Notes: generated by a model from the letters alone, not told the origin. Numbered from the stretch's first letter, positions 25,690 to 34,881 are shown. The stretch is 64,000 bases of DNA from Cobetia amphilecti (GCF_020217465.1 NZ_CP084115.1:2170001-2234000); one strand, 5' to 3'. Made by a program: numbers and translations.

Positions 25690-26499
25690 TTACTTGCGGC
25701 GCGATGGCCGTGCGGTACCTTTCGCTGCCGACTTTCTGCTTGGGCTGCCTGAGCGCTTGCCCTTGCCTCTCCCAGCCTTAGGCCTGGCATCAAGTGCCTC
25801 GGAGCGCCCCACGTAACGCGCGATCCAGATGGTGTGCTTGGCTCCCGAGGTGCCATGCGCGTAGACCTGACGCGCCTCGGCCTTGAAACCGGCCCGCGAC
25901 AGGCGCTGCGAGAAACGCGCATCGGCCGTGGCCGACCACACCGCCAGAATGCCGGCCGGGCGCAACGCCCTGGCGCATACCGCCAGCCCCTCCGCACTGT
26001 AGAGCCAGTCGTTGTCATCCGCAGTCAGGCCTTCCGGGCCATTGTCCACATCCAGCATGATGGCATCGAAGCCACCGGGCGCTTCACGCAGCATCTCGGC
26101 GACATCGCGATTCTCGACTGTCGTGCGCGGGTCCCGAATCGGATAGCCCGCCTTGGCCCCCAGCGGGCCGTCATTCCAGGCCACCACTCCCGGTACCAGC
26201 TCGGCGACGACCACCTCGGCATCTGCCTTGAAGTGCTTGAGCGCGGCAGCCAGCGTGAAGCCCATCCCCAGGCCGCCGATCAGAACGCGCTGTGGCGCCG
26301 CCGACGTGCCGCGACTCTTGAGCAGGCCGGCAGGAATCTCAGCCAGCGCATCTTCCGAGCCATGCATGCGGGTGTTCATCAGCTGCCCGCCCTTGCCGCT
26401 CTCGATCTTGATGACGAAGTCCTCGCCATACTCGAACAGGCACAACGAATCCGACGTGCCGGGGATCGGCGCGGTATCGAGCAGCACAAAGCGTTTCAT
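25690..26499 (-). CDS. Spermidine synthase-like protein with basic tail
   Basis: This is a 269-residue protein of the class-I methyltransferase/spermidine synthase fold. GGLGMGFTLAAAL is the nucleotide-binding loop, AELVPGVVAWN follows strand 2 and DAIMLDVDNGPEGL is strand 4. The N-terminal beta sheet of true SpeE enzymes is reduced. Polyamine-specific residues are not obvious, so this is one of the SpeE-like proteins whose reaction is unknown. The last 35 residues are almost all Arg, Lys, Gly, Ser and Ala (GKGKRSGSPSRKSAAKG), which suggests nucleic-acid or membrane contact. Monocistronic. Confidence 0.75.
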   Translation of the reverse strand: MKRFVLLDTAPIPGTSDSLCLFEYGEDFVIKIESGKGGQLMNTRMHGSEDALAEIPAGLLKSRGTSAAPQRVLIGGLGMGFTLAAALKHFKADAEVVVAELVPGVVAWNDGPLGAKAGYPIRDPRTTVENRDVAEMLREAPGGFDAIMLDVDNGPEGLTADDNDWLYSAEGLAVCARALRPAGILAVWSATADARFSQRLSRAGFKAEARQVYAHGTSGAKHTIWIARYVGRSEALDARPKAGRGKGKRSGSPSRKSAAKGTARPSRRK

Positions 26500-26939
26500 G
26501 GCACATCCATAGAAGGAAAAATGATCATCTGTCAGGTGGCTTCGTGGCCATCCTGACTATATTCAACATGACGGACATCTGTACGACATGGGGGAGCGTT
26601 AGTCTAACAGTCAGAACCCCATGGCAGGCATCCGCCTGCGCGAAGGCATGAAGTTTCGCGAAAGCACGAGAAAAATGAGAGCATGCGCGCATCAAGGCTG
26701 GAAGATATTCGCGAATTCTCTAATACTAGCTTTTGTAGAACGCAACACCGTCGTAAACCAGACACACTCAGAACGAACACTCTCAGTAGCAACTGTCACT
26801 TGCCTGATGGCTGGCGCGCAATGTAAAGCGCGTGGGTCTCGCCGGCAGATGGGCTAGCCTCACCACCGACGAAGCAGCGTGACACCTAGAGAATCACTCA
26901 AGATTCCGACTCATCGGAACCCGAAAAGAGGATATTTCG
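26500..26939. other. Intergenic region, no gene seen
   Basis: This 440-bp divergent gap has lower GC than its surroundings, especially around 26690-26790. It should hold promoters for both neighbours. Short frames on both strands (for example 26604-26792 minus, 26621-26857 plus) have no ribosome-binding site or recognisable product. Confidence 0.4.
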
Positions 26940-27293
26940 ATGCCGCATACCCATCCGGAGCGACTCGCGACGATCAGTGCCAGCCAGGTCGAGGAACATT
27001 TTCGCGATCTCCATCCCATCGTGGCGTTGGTCTCAGCCACTCGGCTGCTGCAATTCCTCGAACGGGAAGGTCTGACACTGCATGCACACCGTGCCCTGTG
27101 CGCCAACATCATTCGCAAGGCATTGCCCAGCCTCGAAACCGGCCCCGGGCATGATCCTGCCAATTTGCCGAGCCTGCACGGAATAGAACAGACCGAGGAA
27201 AGCGAGCCGCGTGTTCCGCTTGCGCAGGCCTTGGCAGCGGGCGCCAGTACGCCAGCCACCATGCAAGACAAGCATGAGGATATCGCCTCCTGA
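26940..27293 (+). CDS. Small protein of unknown function
   Basis: This is a 117-residue soluble protein. The N-terminal 65 residues are mostly helical (ISASQVEEHFRDLHPIVALV, LLQFLEREGLTLHAHRALCA); the C-terminal part is polar and probably disordered. AGAGGA lies upstream of the ATG, and a good terminator follows 34 bp after the stop, which supports a real gene. No family recognised and no signal peptide. Confidence 0.6.
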   Translation: MPHTHPERLATISASQVEEHFRDLHPIVALVSATRLLQFLEREGLTLHAHRALCANIIRKALPSLETGPGHDPANLPSLHGIEQTEESEPRVPLAQALAAGASTPATMQDKHEDIAS

Positions 27294-27327
27294 CAACCGT
27301 CAGGCTTGCCGATGACGAGACATTCTG

Positions 27328-27363
27328 ACGCCCAGCTCCGTTCACACGGGGCTGGGCGTTTTT
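27328..27363 (+). terminator. Rho-independent terminator after the small protein gene
   Basis: A 13-bp stem (ACGCCCAGC, then TCCG, with its complement, one G-T pair) with loop TTCACA is followed by TTTTT. Confidence 0.9.
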
Positions 27364-27493
27364 ATATCGCTAAACAAGAAAATCATGATTAAGGGGGTTT
27401 AATCCGCCACGATCGTCCACAGATCTGTGGGTAGACGTTCAGCGTCTGAACGCGCAGCAGCGCATTCACGATCAACGAACCGGAGGTGACGGC

Positions 27494-28348
27494 ATGACTC
27501 AGCAACAGCCCCCACAGCATCAGAACTATCAACCGGGCGATGAACATCGCATGGACCCCAAGCCCGAATATATCCGCGAGAGCTATCGGGGCAGCGGCAA
27601 ACTTCTGGGCAAGGTGGCAGTCATCACCGGTGGTGACAGCGGTATCGGTCGCGCCGCCGCCGTGCACTTCGCACGCGAGGGTGCCGATTGTCTGATCACG
27701 CACCTGGGCAGTGAAGAAGTCGATGCCCAGGAGACCATCCGTCTGATCGAAGCCGAAGGCAGACGCGGACGCCGCATCGCAGGGGATATCGGTGACCCGG
27801 CCTTCTGCCGCAAGGTTGTCGAGGGCGCTCTGGAGGAATTCGGTCAGCTGAATATCCTGGTCAACAATGCTGCAGAACAGTACGACTGGGACGACGTCAC
27901 CGAGATCGATGACGAACAGATCGAGCGCACCTTCAAGACCAATCTGTTCAGCCACTTCTACATGATCAAGGCCGCCGTGCCGCATCTTTCCAAAGGCGAC
28001 TCCATCATCGCCACCTCGTCCGTCAACGCCTTCAAGGGCAACGACAGCCTGATCGATTACAGCGCCACCAAGGGCGCCATCCAGGGGCTGGTACGCTCAC
28101 TTTCCGGCACGCTGATGGACCGCGGCATTCGCGTCAATGCGGTTGCACCCGGCCCGGTCTGGACTCCCTTGATCCCCGCCAGCTTCGAGGATGAGAAGGT
28201 CGCCAACTTCGGCCAGCAAGTACCGATGGAGCGCCCCGGTCAGCCTAGCGAGATGGGCCCGGCCTACGTCTATCTGGCCAGCGAAGATTCAAGCTACATG
28301 ACAGGCCAGACAATCCACCTCAACGGCGGCGTCGTGCTCAACACCTGA
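27494..28348 (+). CDS. General-stress short-chain dehydrogenase (YghA/YhdF type)
   Basis: This is a 284-residue NAD(P)-dependent SDR. An N-terminal polar arm of about 35 residues (MTQQQPPQHQNYQPGDEHRM) is typical of the YghA/YhdF/YdaD group. The cofactor motif is GGDSGIGRAAA, followed by NNAAEQ, the catalytic Ser in IIATSSVNAF, and YSATKGA with the catalytic Tyr and Lys. Substrate is unknown; homologues are induced by osmotic or general stress. ATG 27494 follows GGAGGTGACGGC. Isolated gene, with a hairpin at 28434 downstream. Confidence 0.9.
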   Translation: MTQQQPPQHQNYQPGDEHRMDPKPEYIRESYRGSGKLLGKVAVITGGDSGIGRAAAVHFAREGADCLITHLGSEEVDAQETIRLIEAEGRRGRRIAGDIGDPAFCRKVVEGALEEFGQLNILVNNAAEQYDWDDVTEIDDEQIERTFKTNLFSHFYMIKAAVPHLSKGDSIIATSSVNAFKGNDSLIDYSATKGAIQGLVRSLSGTLMDRGIRVNAVAPGPVWTPLIPASFEDEKVANFGQQVPMERPGQPSEMGPAYVYLASEDSSYMTGQTIHLNGGVVLNT

Positions 28349-28674
28349 TCGCCCTGCTTTTTCAGGCTCCCACTGTGCCTGATGCTTGAGAGCAGTACCG
28401 CCGCAAGCGGCGAGAAACAACCGCGCAGGAAACGCAAGGCCACCCGATCCGGGTGGCCTTCTTGCATAGGGGACGGTTCATGGAAGACGCGCTGCACCTC
28501 GGCGCCTGCTCAGCGCTCAAGCCGCCTTTGCTCTCCCTGGAAGTATCAGGTCCTCCTGTCTGTCCCTATCAGTCTTTTCAGTCGGCTGAAAGCCAGTGGC
28601 CTCTCTATTCTGGTAGCAGCCACAGACGTTGCCGTGGACAGGATTGAGCATTACCCGCTCTGCAGGAGGCAAGC
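28349..28674. other. Intergenic region between the SDR and patatin genes
   Basis: This 326-bp spacer holds the hairpin at 28434-28465 and then about 200 bp that must contain the patatin promoter. No repeat or small gene is convincing. Confidence 0.4.
28434..28465 (+). terminator. Hairpin, probable SDR terminator
   Basis: GCAAGGCCACCC pairs with GGGTGGCCTT-C-TTGC (one bulge) around GATCC. The T-tract is poor, so termination strength is uncertain. Confidence 0.55.
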
Positions 28675-29697
28675 ATGTCCAAGTTGATTCTTTCTCTGGA
28701 TGGCGGCGGCATACGCGGGGCGGCCACCGCTCAATTTCTGATGCGTGTCGATGCGACACTCAGGAATGAGCACCGTACCAGTCTGCGTGAGCAGGTCGAT
28801 TTCTATGCAGGCACCAGCACCGGCAGCCTGATCGCGCTGGCGCTGGCGACCACCGACATGAGCCTCGAGGACATCAATGGGCTCTACAGCGCGACCAGCG
28901 TCAGGCAGATCTTCGCCGACAACCGCGGCTGGTTCGAACTCGATGGCATCAATGCACCCAAGTACGAGGCCAAGGGCAAGAGCACGATGCTCAAGAAGCA
29001 CCTCGGCCAGGCCAAGCTCAGGGATGTCCCCGCTGGCAAGCAGGTGCTTGTCGTCACCTACGGCATCGAGAGACGCCGCCCGCATGTCCTGAAGTCGAGC
29101 AAGCGCGAGCATCACAAGCTGCTGGCCTGGCAGGTGGCGGATGCCTCCAGCGCGGCGCCGACCTACTTCCCGACCCGAGACATGAAGCTCGGGCCGGACA
29201 ACGAGCAGACCTGGCTGATCGATGGCGGCGTCATCGCCAACAACCCCACCATGTGCGCCATCGCCGAAGCCTGTCGCCTGTGGCCGCATGAGCCGCGTCG
29301 CGTGCTGTCGATCGGCACCGGAACACGCACGCGCAAGATCAATGGCCCGGATTCGCAGCACTGGGGCGCAGTACAGTGGGTGCTGGAAGGCAGCCTGATC
29401 GACGTGCTCTCCGATGAGAAGGTGGTCGGCTATCAGGCCATCACCATCTCGCCGCCGGGCAGCTATATCCGCGTCAATGCCGAGATGCGCCCGCAACCGG
29501 GGATGCTCAAGGCGCCTGATGACGCGATGGACGACATCAGCACCACCAACATCAAGCATCTGAAGGTCATGGGCGATTTCTGGTTCGAGCAATATGGTGA
29601 CGCCGTGGTGGCCCTGATCACCGACCGCTACCAAGGGCCCTCGCTTGACCGCATCGATCCTCTCACCGGCCGGCCGCAAGCCTATCAACCGCACTGA
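28675..29697 (+). CDS. Patatin-like phospholipase
   Basis: This is a 340-residue acyl hydrolase of the patatin family. The oxyanion-hole loop DGGGIRG is at 9-15, the nucleophile elbow GTSTG at 46-50 (Ser48) and the catalytic Asp in DGG at 183-185. This is the Ser-Asp dyad of lipid acyl hydrolases acting on phospholipids or galactolipids. It has no signal peptide, so it is cytoplasmic. AGGAGG precedes the ATG. Patatin phospholipases also serve as effectors of CBASS antiphage systems, but no cyclic-nucleotide synthase gene lies nearby. The next gene (exported coiled-coil protein, 90 bp on) may be co-transcribed. Confidence 0.88.
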   Translation: MSKLILSLDGGGIRGAATAQFLMRVDATLRNEHRTSLREQVDFYAGTSTGSLIALALATTDMSLEDINGLYSATSVRQIFADNRGWFELDGINAPKYEAKGKSTMLKKHLGQAKLRDVPAGKQVLVVTYGIERRRPHVLKSSKREHHKLLAWQVADASSAAPTYFPTRDMKLGPDNEQTWLIDGGVIANNPTMCAIAEACRLWPHEPRRVLSIGTGTRTRKINGPDSQHWGAVQWVLEGSLIDVLSDEKVVGYQAITISPPGSYIRVNAEMRPQPGMLKAPDDAMDDISTTNIKHLKVMGDFWFEQYGDAVVALITDRYQGPSLDRIDPLTGRPQAYQPH

Positions 29698-29787
29698 GCA
29701 AGCCTTCCCCACATTGCACTCGGAGACGTCTGTCAGCGATTTTGCTACTCTGCGCTGCCGTGCTTCACGCCGACCCGAGTTCATTCA

Positions 29788-30987
29788 ATGACACATGGCA
29801 CACCGCAAGACACTCGCATTCGCCCCGCCACCTCAACATGGCGAATGCTGGTGACTTTCACATTATCTCTGGCGATTCTCGTACCCACTACAGCGCAGTC
29901 AGACGACGATATGCACTTTGACCAGCCGGAAGCCTTCGCCACCCTGAAGAAGGCGGTCAGCTATTTCGATGAAATGGATACCTTGCCGGAAGAGGCATGG
30001 ATCAGCCGAGATCAAGCGTCGGCGCGCAGCGATATGGACGAGATGATAGAGGAAGCCATGCAGGCCCTCGACGTCCCGCAACTCTCGACACTGCGCAGCA
30101 CCTATCGCCAGGTCGAGGACAAGATACGCGAGTCGCGTAGCGAGATTTCCGAGTTGAAGGAAAAGCGCATCCTTGCGCCTGACACCGATGTCTCGACGCT
30201 GACGCGCCTCACGCCCACCGACACCCTGCGCGAATTCACCGCCAGTACGCGCGGCGATTATGATCTGCTGATCGCCGCGCATGAGAAGAACATCGCCGCC
30301 TATCAGGGCGAGCTGACCACGCTGGAAGGCAAGCTGGCCGCGCGACTCGAGGAGATCGGCATCACCCTGACGCCAGACCAGATCCAGGTATGGCTGTCCT
30401 CGGTGGTCGGCGATGATGTGCTGACCATGAGTGTAGTGTTCGCCAGCATCAAGTCGGTGGCCCAGCAGCTCGCGGAGCTGACCCGCGACAGCGGCGAGAA
30501 CCTCGACTACGCGCGTCGTTATTACGGCATGGTCGTCATGCTTCACCGCATGATCGTGACCATGCAGCAGGACTTCATCACGCGCGTGAATGATGAGGTA
30601 CTGCCGCAACTGCAAGGCTTCGCCGACGAAGCCGAGGCCACCACGCGAGAAGCGCGCACGCTGATCAAGCAAGGCGGATCACGCGAGAGCCTGGAAAACA
30701 ACATCCGCGCCAATACGCTGACGCTCAAGACGATCAACCTGTATCGTTCGCTGGTCACCGAGCAGCGCGACCGCGTCACGACCTCTCTGACCAAGAGCCA
30801 GCGCGAGCTTGCGGTGGCGACCAATACCTATCGCACCGTCAAGCTCAGCGCTCACGTCGCCGACCTGATCCGCCAGGGTGTCAAGACCTTCGACACCCTC
30901 GCCGGACTGCAGGTGCCGGTCGCCACCAGCTTCGAGAACAGCGCTATGCGCGAGGAATTCCGCAAGCTGACCGAGCGCATGCGCTAG
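29788..30987 (+). CDS. Exported coiled-coil protein of unknown function
   Basis: This is a 399-residue protein. An N-terminal hydrophobic segment (MLVTFTLSLAILVPTTAQS) acts as signal peptide or anchor. The rest is predicted to be largely helical, with heptad-rich stretches (RSTYRQVEDKIRESRSEISE, LTTLEGKLAARLEEI, NNIRANTLTLKTINLYRSLV). No catalytic motif or known domain recognised. It may form a long periplasmic rod. The preceding patatin gene on the same strand is the only obvious partner. A 782-bp gene-free stretch follows. Confidence 0.7.
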   Translation: MTHGTPQDTRIRPATSTWRMLVTFTLSLAILVPTTAQSDDDMHFDQPEAFATLKKAVSYFDEMDTLPEEAWISRDQASARSDMDEMIEEAMQALDVPQLSTLRSTYRQVEDKIRESRSEISELKEKRILAPDTDVSTLTRLTPTDTLREFTASTRGDYDLLIAAHEKNIAAYQGELTTLEGKLAARLEEIGITLTPDQIQVWLSSVVGDDVLTMSVVFASIKSVAQQLAELTRDSGENLDYARRYYGMVVMLHRMIVTMQQDFITRVNDEVLPQLQGFADEAEATTREARTLIKQGGSRESLENNIRANTLTLKTINLYRSLVTEQRDRVTTSLTKSQRELAVATNTYRTVKLSAHVADLIRQGVKTFDTLAGLQVPVATSFENSAMREEFRKLTERMR

Positions 30988-31096
30988 CAGTCCACCTCCC
31001 TCTGGGCCAGAGGCAGGAAGCATGGTTCAGAGGGCATTTACCGTCTCTCTTCGGCAGGTTGCGCACGGCTTTCAGTTATCGATCATCTCTATGGGC

Positions 31097-31180
31097 TTGA
31101 GACATGGAACCTGAGATATACAACCTGAGACATGGCACTTGAGATCTAGCACTTGAGAAACAGAGCTTCAGGCACGGAGC
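31097..31180. repeat. 14-bp tandem repeat, six copies
   Basis: Contiguous 14-bp units: TTGAGACATGGAAC, CTGAGATATACAAC, CTGAGACATGGCAC, TTGAGATCTAGCAC, TTGAGAAACAGAGC and TTCAGGCACGGAGC. The strict 14-bp phase across 84 bp, with point differences only, points to an old slippage array. Confidence 0.85.
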
Positions 31181-31265
31181 TTGAGATTCACGCTGTTTCG
31201 CCCACTGCTCCCTCCGCACTTCGCGAATTACTCCGCTGCCCGTTTCGTTCCTGACTCCCCTCTTT

Positions 31266-31293
31266 ATTCCATCCTGATCATTCCATCCTGATG
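31266..31293. repeat. 14-bp direct duplication
   Basis: ATTCCATCCTGATC is followed at once by ATTCCATCCTGATG. It has the same period as the array 86 bp upstream, with unrelated sequence. Confidence 0.85.
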
Positions 31294-31769
31294 AGAGTCT
31301 CTTCTGCTCTCAGCCCTGCTTTCCGCTGTACCCTCTCACTCAGGCCGTCCCCGTATCCTCTGTCAATCTTCCCTTGGCGACTTCGCCTGACCTCCTCCTC
31401 GCGGCTGCTCTTTCTGATTACTCTTGAAGACTGCTCTTGACGGTAGAGGTTTTCCGTTAATTCAACTATCCAACTCCAGCTTCAGTGGCCCCTGCTCTCG
31501 AGACGCCCACCATGAACTTGCGGGAAATCGCTAAACTTTAGAATAATCGCAGAACCTGAACTAACATGAAAACATGTCAGACTAGCAGGTGGCAGAACAT
31601 CACCTGATGAGAAATACGTTCTTGACCCTGGATAGCCGGATTGAAGAGCGACAAGGCTTGTTCAGAGGAATCACACAGGAATGTCAGTCCTTTGACTGGG
31701 AGATTGATAGTCATTATCCAGGTCAGGACGCCACGATTTGCCTTCGTTACCCATGACAGGACGTGACTC

Positions 31770-33266
31770 ATGCGCAAGCAATCGTTACGGACAACGGGAC
31801 TGCTGGTACTGGGCAGTATGGTAGGGATCACCACCGCTCATGCCAGTGAAGCAACCGAGACCACATCTCCCAGGGCCGAGATCGAGCATGGGAAATACAT
31901 CGCCCGGGCGGCTGACTGCGCGGCTTGCCACATGGGCCCTGATGGCACGCCATACGCTGGGGGCCGGCCGATCAGCACGCCGATGGGCGACGTGGTCGCC
32001 ACCAATATCACATCATCAAAGGAATACGGTATCGGCGATTATTCGCTGGAAGACCTCACCAACGTATTGCGCCATGGCAAGACGCCCGACGGCAGCCACC
32101 TGTATCCCGCCATGCCTTACCCTTCCTATCGTGGCATGAAGCAAGACGATATCGCGGCACTATACGCCTATCTGCAAAGTATTCCCGCAGTGGATCGCGA
32201 ACCCGAGGCCCACACCGACATGGACTTCCCATTCAATTTCCGGATATTGATGGCGATGTGGAATACGCTCGAACTTGAAGATGATCCTGCCTCACAGGGG
32301 CAGGATGGGGCGGTGAGTCGTGGGCAATACCTCGTGGATCATCTGGCACATTGTGGTACCTGCCATACCCCTCGCGATGATTTCATGGCCAGTGACTCGA
32401 CGCGTTATCTGAGTGGTGCACGGTTGGGAATCTGGTCGGCCCCCAACATAACCTCCGATGAGACGTCGGGTATCGGTGCCTGGCAAGACCAGCAACTGGC
32501 GGATTATTTCAAACATGGCATGGCAGGCTATGTCGCCCAGGCAGCCGGCCCCATGGGCGAGGCTGTCCATCAGAGCCTGCAATATCTGAGCGAGAAGGAT
32601 CGTCTGGCGATCGCCGCTTATCTGAAGACGGTGCCAGCAATTGAGGATGAGACCCAGCAACAGCCCGTGTTCGATCAGATGGCCAATCAGGCACTGCTAG
32701 GCCATGAGCCGGTGGTGAGCCCCGCCACCCGCCACCGCGAAGACACGCTGGCAACGCAAGGCCTCAGGCCAGACGATATCGCGCAACCAGACACCGGACA
32801 GGGGCTCTACCTCACCCATTGTGCAGCCTGCCACGCGGCGGATGGCAATGGTCAGCCGGTCTCCTACTACCCGAGTCTGAACGGGAACACCACCCTGCGG
32901 CGCGCCGACCCGCGCAACCTCATCGCGGTGATTACCGAGGGTGTCGCCTATCAAGGCGCGACGCCACTGCCTCAGATGCCGGGCTTTGCTGAAGTGTTGA
33001 GCCATGCCGAGACCGCCAAGGTGGCCAACCATGTCAGAACCGAGTTTGGCGGGCACGACGAGAGTCAGCTCACGGCGCAGGACGTCAATGAGCTGATCAC
33101 GGGTGAGCGCCCGGTGCCGGCACTGATACGCCACGCCGGTACCCTCGCCTGGCTGGGCATTATCGTGGCCGTGACACTGGCGGGCCTCGCTGGTTGGTGG
33201 CTATGGCGGCGCCGTGATCGCCGCCAGCCCGCCAGTGCCACGTCCAATACCCATCACTCGCCATAA
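31770..33266 (+). CDS. Triheme cytochrome c with C-terminal membrane anchor
   Basis: This is a 498-residue periplasmic cytochrome. A Sec signal (cleavage near TTAHA-S) leads to three heme motifs: CAACH at 50-54, CGTCH and CAACH. It ends in one membrane helix (LAWLGIIVAVTLAGLAGWWL) and a basic cytoplasmic tail. It is homologous to the cytochrome subunit encoded at 11367-12896, a type normally paired with GMC dehydrogenases. Here the next gene, 10 bp downstream, is a flavin amine oxidase, so it probably takes electrons from that enzyme. The anchor is C-terminal helix rather than lipid, unlike its paralogue. Confidence 0.88.
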   Translation: MRKQSLRTTGLLVLGSMVGITTAHASEATETTSPRAEIEHGKYIARAADCAACHMGPDGTPYAGGRPISTPMGDVVATNITSSKEYGIGDYSLEDLTNVLRHGKTPDGSHLYPAMPYPSYRGMKQDDIAALYAYLQSIPAVDREPEAHTDMDFPFNFRILMAMWNTLELEDDPASQGQDGAVSRGQYLVDHLAHCGTCHTPRDDFMASDSTRYLSGARLGIWSAPNITSDETSGIGAWQDQQLADYFKHGMAGYVAQAAGPMGEAVHQSLQYLSEKDRLAIAAYLKTVPAIEDETQQQPVFDQMANQALLGHEPVVSPATRHREDTLATQGLRPDDIAQPDTGQGLYLTHCAACHAADGNGQPVSYYPSLNGNTTLRRADPRNLIAVITEGVAYQGATPLPQMPGFAEVLSHAETAKVANHVRTEFGGHDESQLTAQDVNELITGERPVPALIRHAGTLAWLGIIVAVTLAGLAGWWLWRRRDRRQPASATSNTHHSP

Positions 33267-33276
33267 GGGTGTTCTC

Positions 33277-34881
33277 ATGCCTACGCCTCCTTTCATGACA
33301 CGTCGCGACCTGCTGACCATGATCGGCAGAACCGCTGGTGCGAGCGCACTGTATTCCGCCATGTCCTCCATGGGCCTTGCCAAGGCCTCGACCTTCACCG
33401 GTGAATTGAATCTCTCACAGGCCCCCAAGGGCGACAGCGTCCTGGTGCTGGGGGCCGGCCTCGGGGGCATGACGGCGGCCTACGAATTGCGCAAGGCGGG
33501 TTACGACGTCAGCGTACTGGAATACAGCGAGCGGGCCGGCGGGCGCTGCTTCACGCTCCACGCCGGGGATACGGTCACTGATCTTTCCGGCGAGACACAG
33601 CACTGCGACTTCTCACCTGGCAACTACATCAATGTCGGCCCGTGGCGGGTGCCTTATCACCACTACGGTGTGCTGCATTACTGCAAGAAATTCGGGGTCA
33701 AGCTAGAACCCTTCATCCAGCTCAACTACAACGCCTATGTGCACGCGCAGAACGCTTTTGAGGGCAAGCCACAGCGGGTACGGGAAGTGCTGACCGACAT
33801 CCACGGCTACACCTCGGAGCTGCTGGCCAAGGCCACCGACCAACGTGCACTGGACGAAGTACTGACGAAGGAAGACTGCGAGGCTCTGCTCGACCAGCTG
33901 GATGACTGGGGGCGCCTGACCGGCGATCACCAGTATCAGCAAAGTCTCAAGGCCAGCCGCTTCCGAGGCTACGAGCATTGGCCTGCCGGCGGCCTGATGC
34001 CAAGGCCGTCGCCCAGCAAGCCACTGGATTTCAAGGAGCTGCTGCACTCCGGCCTGTGGGGACTGCTGCTGGATTACTTCAACAACGAGTACCAGCACAC
34101 CATCTTCGAGCCGGTGGGCGGCATGGATCAGATCGCCAAGGGCTTCGCGCGCGAGGTCGGGGACCTGATTGAATATCGCGCCCAGGTGGTGCGCATCGAA
34201 CAGTCCGAGACTCAGGTCATCGTGCACTACATCGACCCGAGCCGGCCGGACGACATCAAGACGCGCAGTGCCGACTGGTGCGTGTGCAACATTCCGCTGT
34301 CGATCCTCAGCCAGATTCCAGTGGATGCCTCGCCGGCCTTGCGTCAGGCCATCGCCGCAGTGCCCTATGGCAGCTCCACCAAGACCGGTCTCGAGTTCAA
34401 GCGTCGCTTCTGGGAACAGGACGAGAGCATCTTCGGGGGTATTACCTTCACCGACCTGCCAATCACCACCATCTCCTATCCGGCCTACGACTACTTCAGT
34501 GATGGCCCGGCGGTCCTGCTGGCTGCCTACACCTTCGATGATCCCAACAGCTACACGATGTCCACGCTGACCGCCAGGGAACGCATCAAGGCAGCGCTGG
34601 CCTACGGCAAACAGATCCACCCCCAGTATGAAGAGGAATTCTTGAGCGGGGTCTCGTGGTCCTGGCATCGCAGCCCCTGGTCACTGGGCTGCTACGGCCT
34701 GTGGACCGATGAACTGCGTGCGGCACACTACGAGACACTGTGCGAGATCGATCATCGACTGGTGCTGGCCGGCGAGCACTGCTCCTACATCCCTGCCTGG
34801 CAGGAAGGCGCCATTCTGTCGGGCATGGATGCCAGCCAACGTCTGCACGAGAAAGCCACCAAGCACAAGGCAAGCGCCTGA
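33277..34881 (+). CDS. Tat-exported flavin amine oxidase
   Basis: This is a 534-residue FAD enzyme of the monoamine/L-amino-acid oxidase fold. TRRDLLTMIGRTAGAS (8-23) is a twin-arginine signal, so the folded flavoprotein is sent to the periplasm. LVLGAGLGGMTAAYEL (57-72) is the dinucleotide motif, ERAGGRCFTL is the second FAD contact and the C-terminal LAGEHCSYIPAWQEGAILSG is the hallmark flavin-pocket segment. The substrate is unknown, likely an amine or amino acid. ATG 33277 was chosen for the Tat signal; ATG 33295 would shorten it. It lies between two cytochrome c genes, which suggests it acts as a dehydrogenase feeding the respiratory chain rather than an H2O2-forming oxidase. Confidence 0.87.
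   Translation: MPTPPFMTRRDLLTMIGRTAGASALYSAMSSMGLAKASTFTGELNLSQAPKGDSVLVLGAGLGGMTAAYELRKAGYDVSVLEYSERAGGRCFTLHAGDTVTDLSGETQHCDFSPGNYINVGPWRVPYHHYGVLHYCKKFGVKLEPFIQLNYNAYVHAQNAFEGKPQRVREVLTDIHGYTSELLAKATDQRALDEVLTKEDCEALLDQLDDWGRLTGDHQYQQSLKASRFRGYEHWPAGGLMPRPSPSKPLDFKELLHSGLWGLLLDYFNNEYQHTIFEPVGGMDQIAKGFAREVGDLIEYRAQVVRIEQSETQVIVHYIDPSRPDDIKTRSADWCVCNIPLSILSQIPVDASPALRQAIAAVPYGSSTKTGLEFKRRFWEQDESIFGGITFTDLPITTISYPAYDYFSDGPAVLLAAYTFDDPNSYTMSTLTARERIKAALAYGKQIHPQYEEEFLSGVSWSWHRSPWSLGCYGLWTDELRAAHYETLCEIDHRLVLAGEHCSYIPAWQEGAILSGMDASQRLHEKATKHKASA

Larger units (their letters stand above)
30988..31769. other. Long gene-free region with phased 14-bp repeats
   Basis: Nothing in these 782 bp looks coding. 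From about 31090 to 31180 there is a six-copy 14-bp tandem repeat. About 31190-31500 is strongly pyrimidine-rich on the plus strand, with a second 14-bp duplication. Around 31518-31547 lies TTGCGG, a 15-bp spacer and TAGAAT, a possible but weak promoter for the cytochrome operon, leaving a leader of more than 200 nt. No terminator hairpin was found after the coiled-coil gene. A small RNA here is possible. Confidence 0.5.

Noticed and set aside
28675-29697. Patatin gene as a CBASS effector
   Set aside because: No cyclic-nucleotide synthase, ubiquitin-like or Cap genes are adjacent; only a generic patatin lipase is supported.
31097-31180. Possible CRISPR array
   Set aside because: Units are contiguous 14-bp repeats with no spacers, and no cas genes are present.
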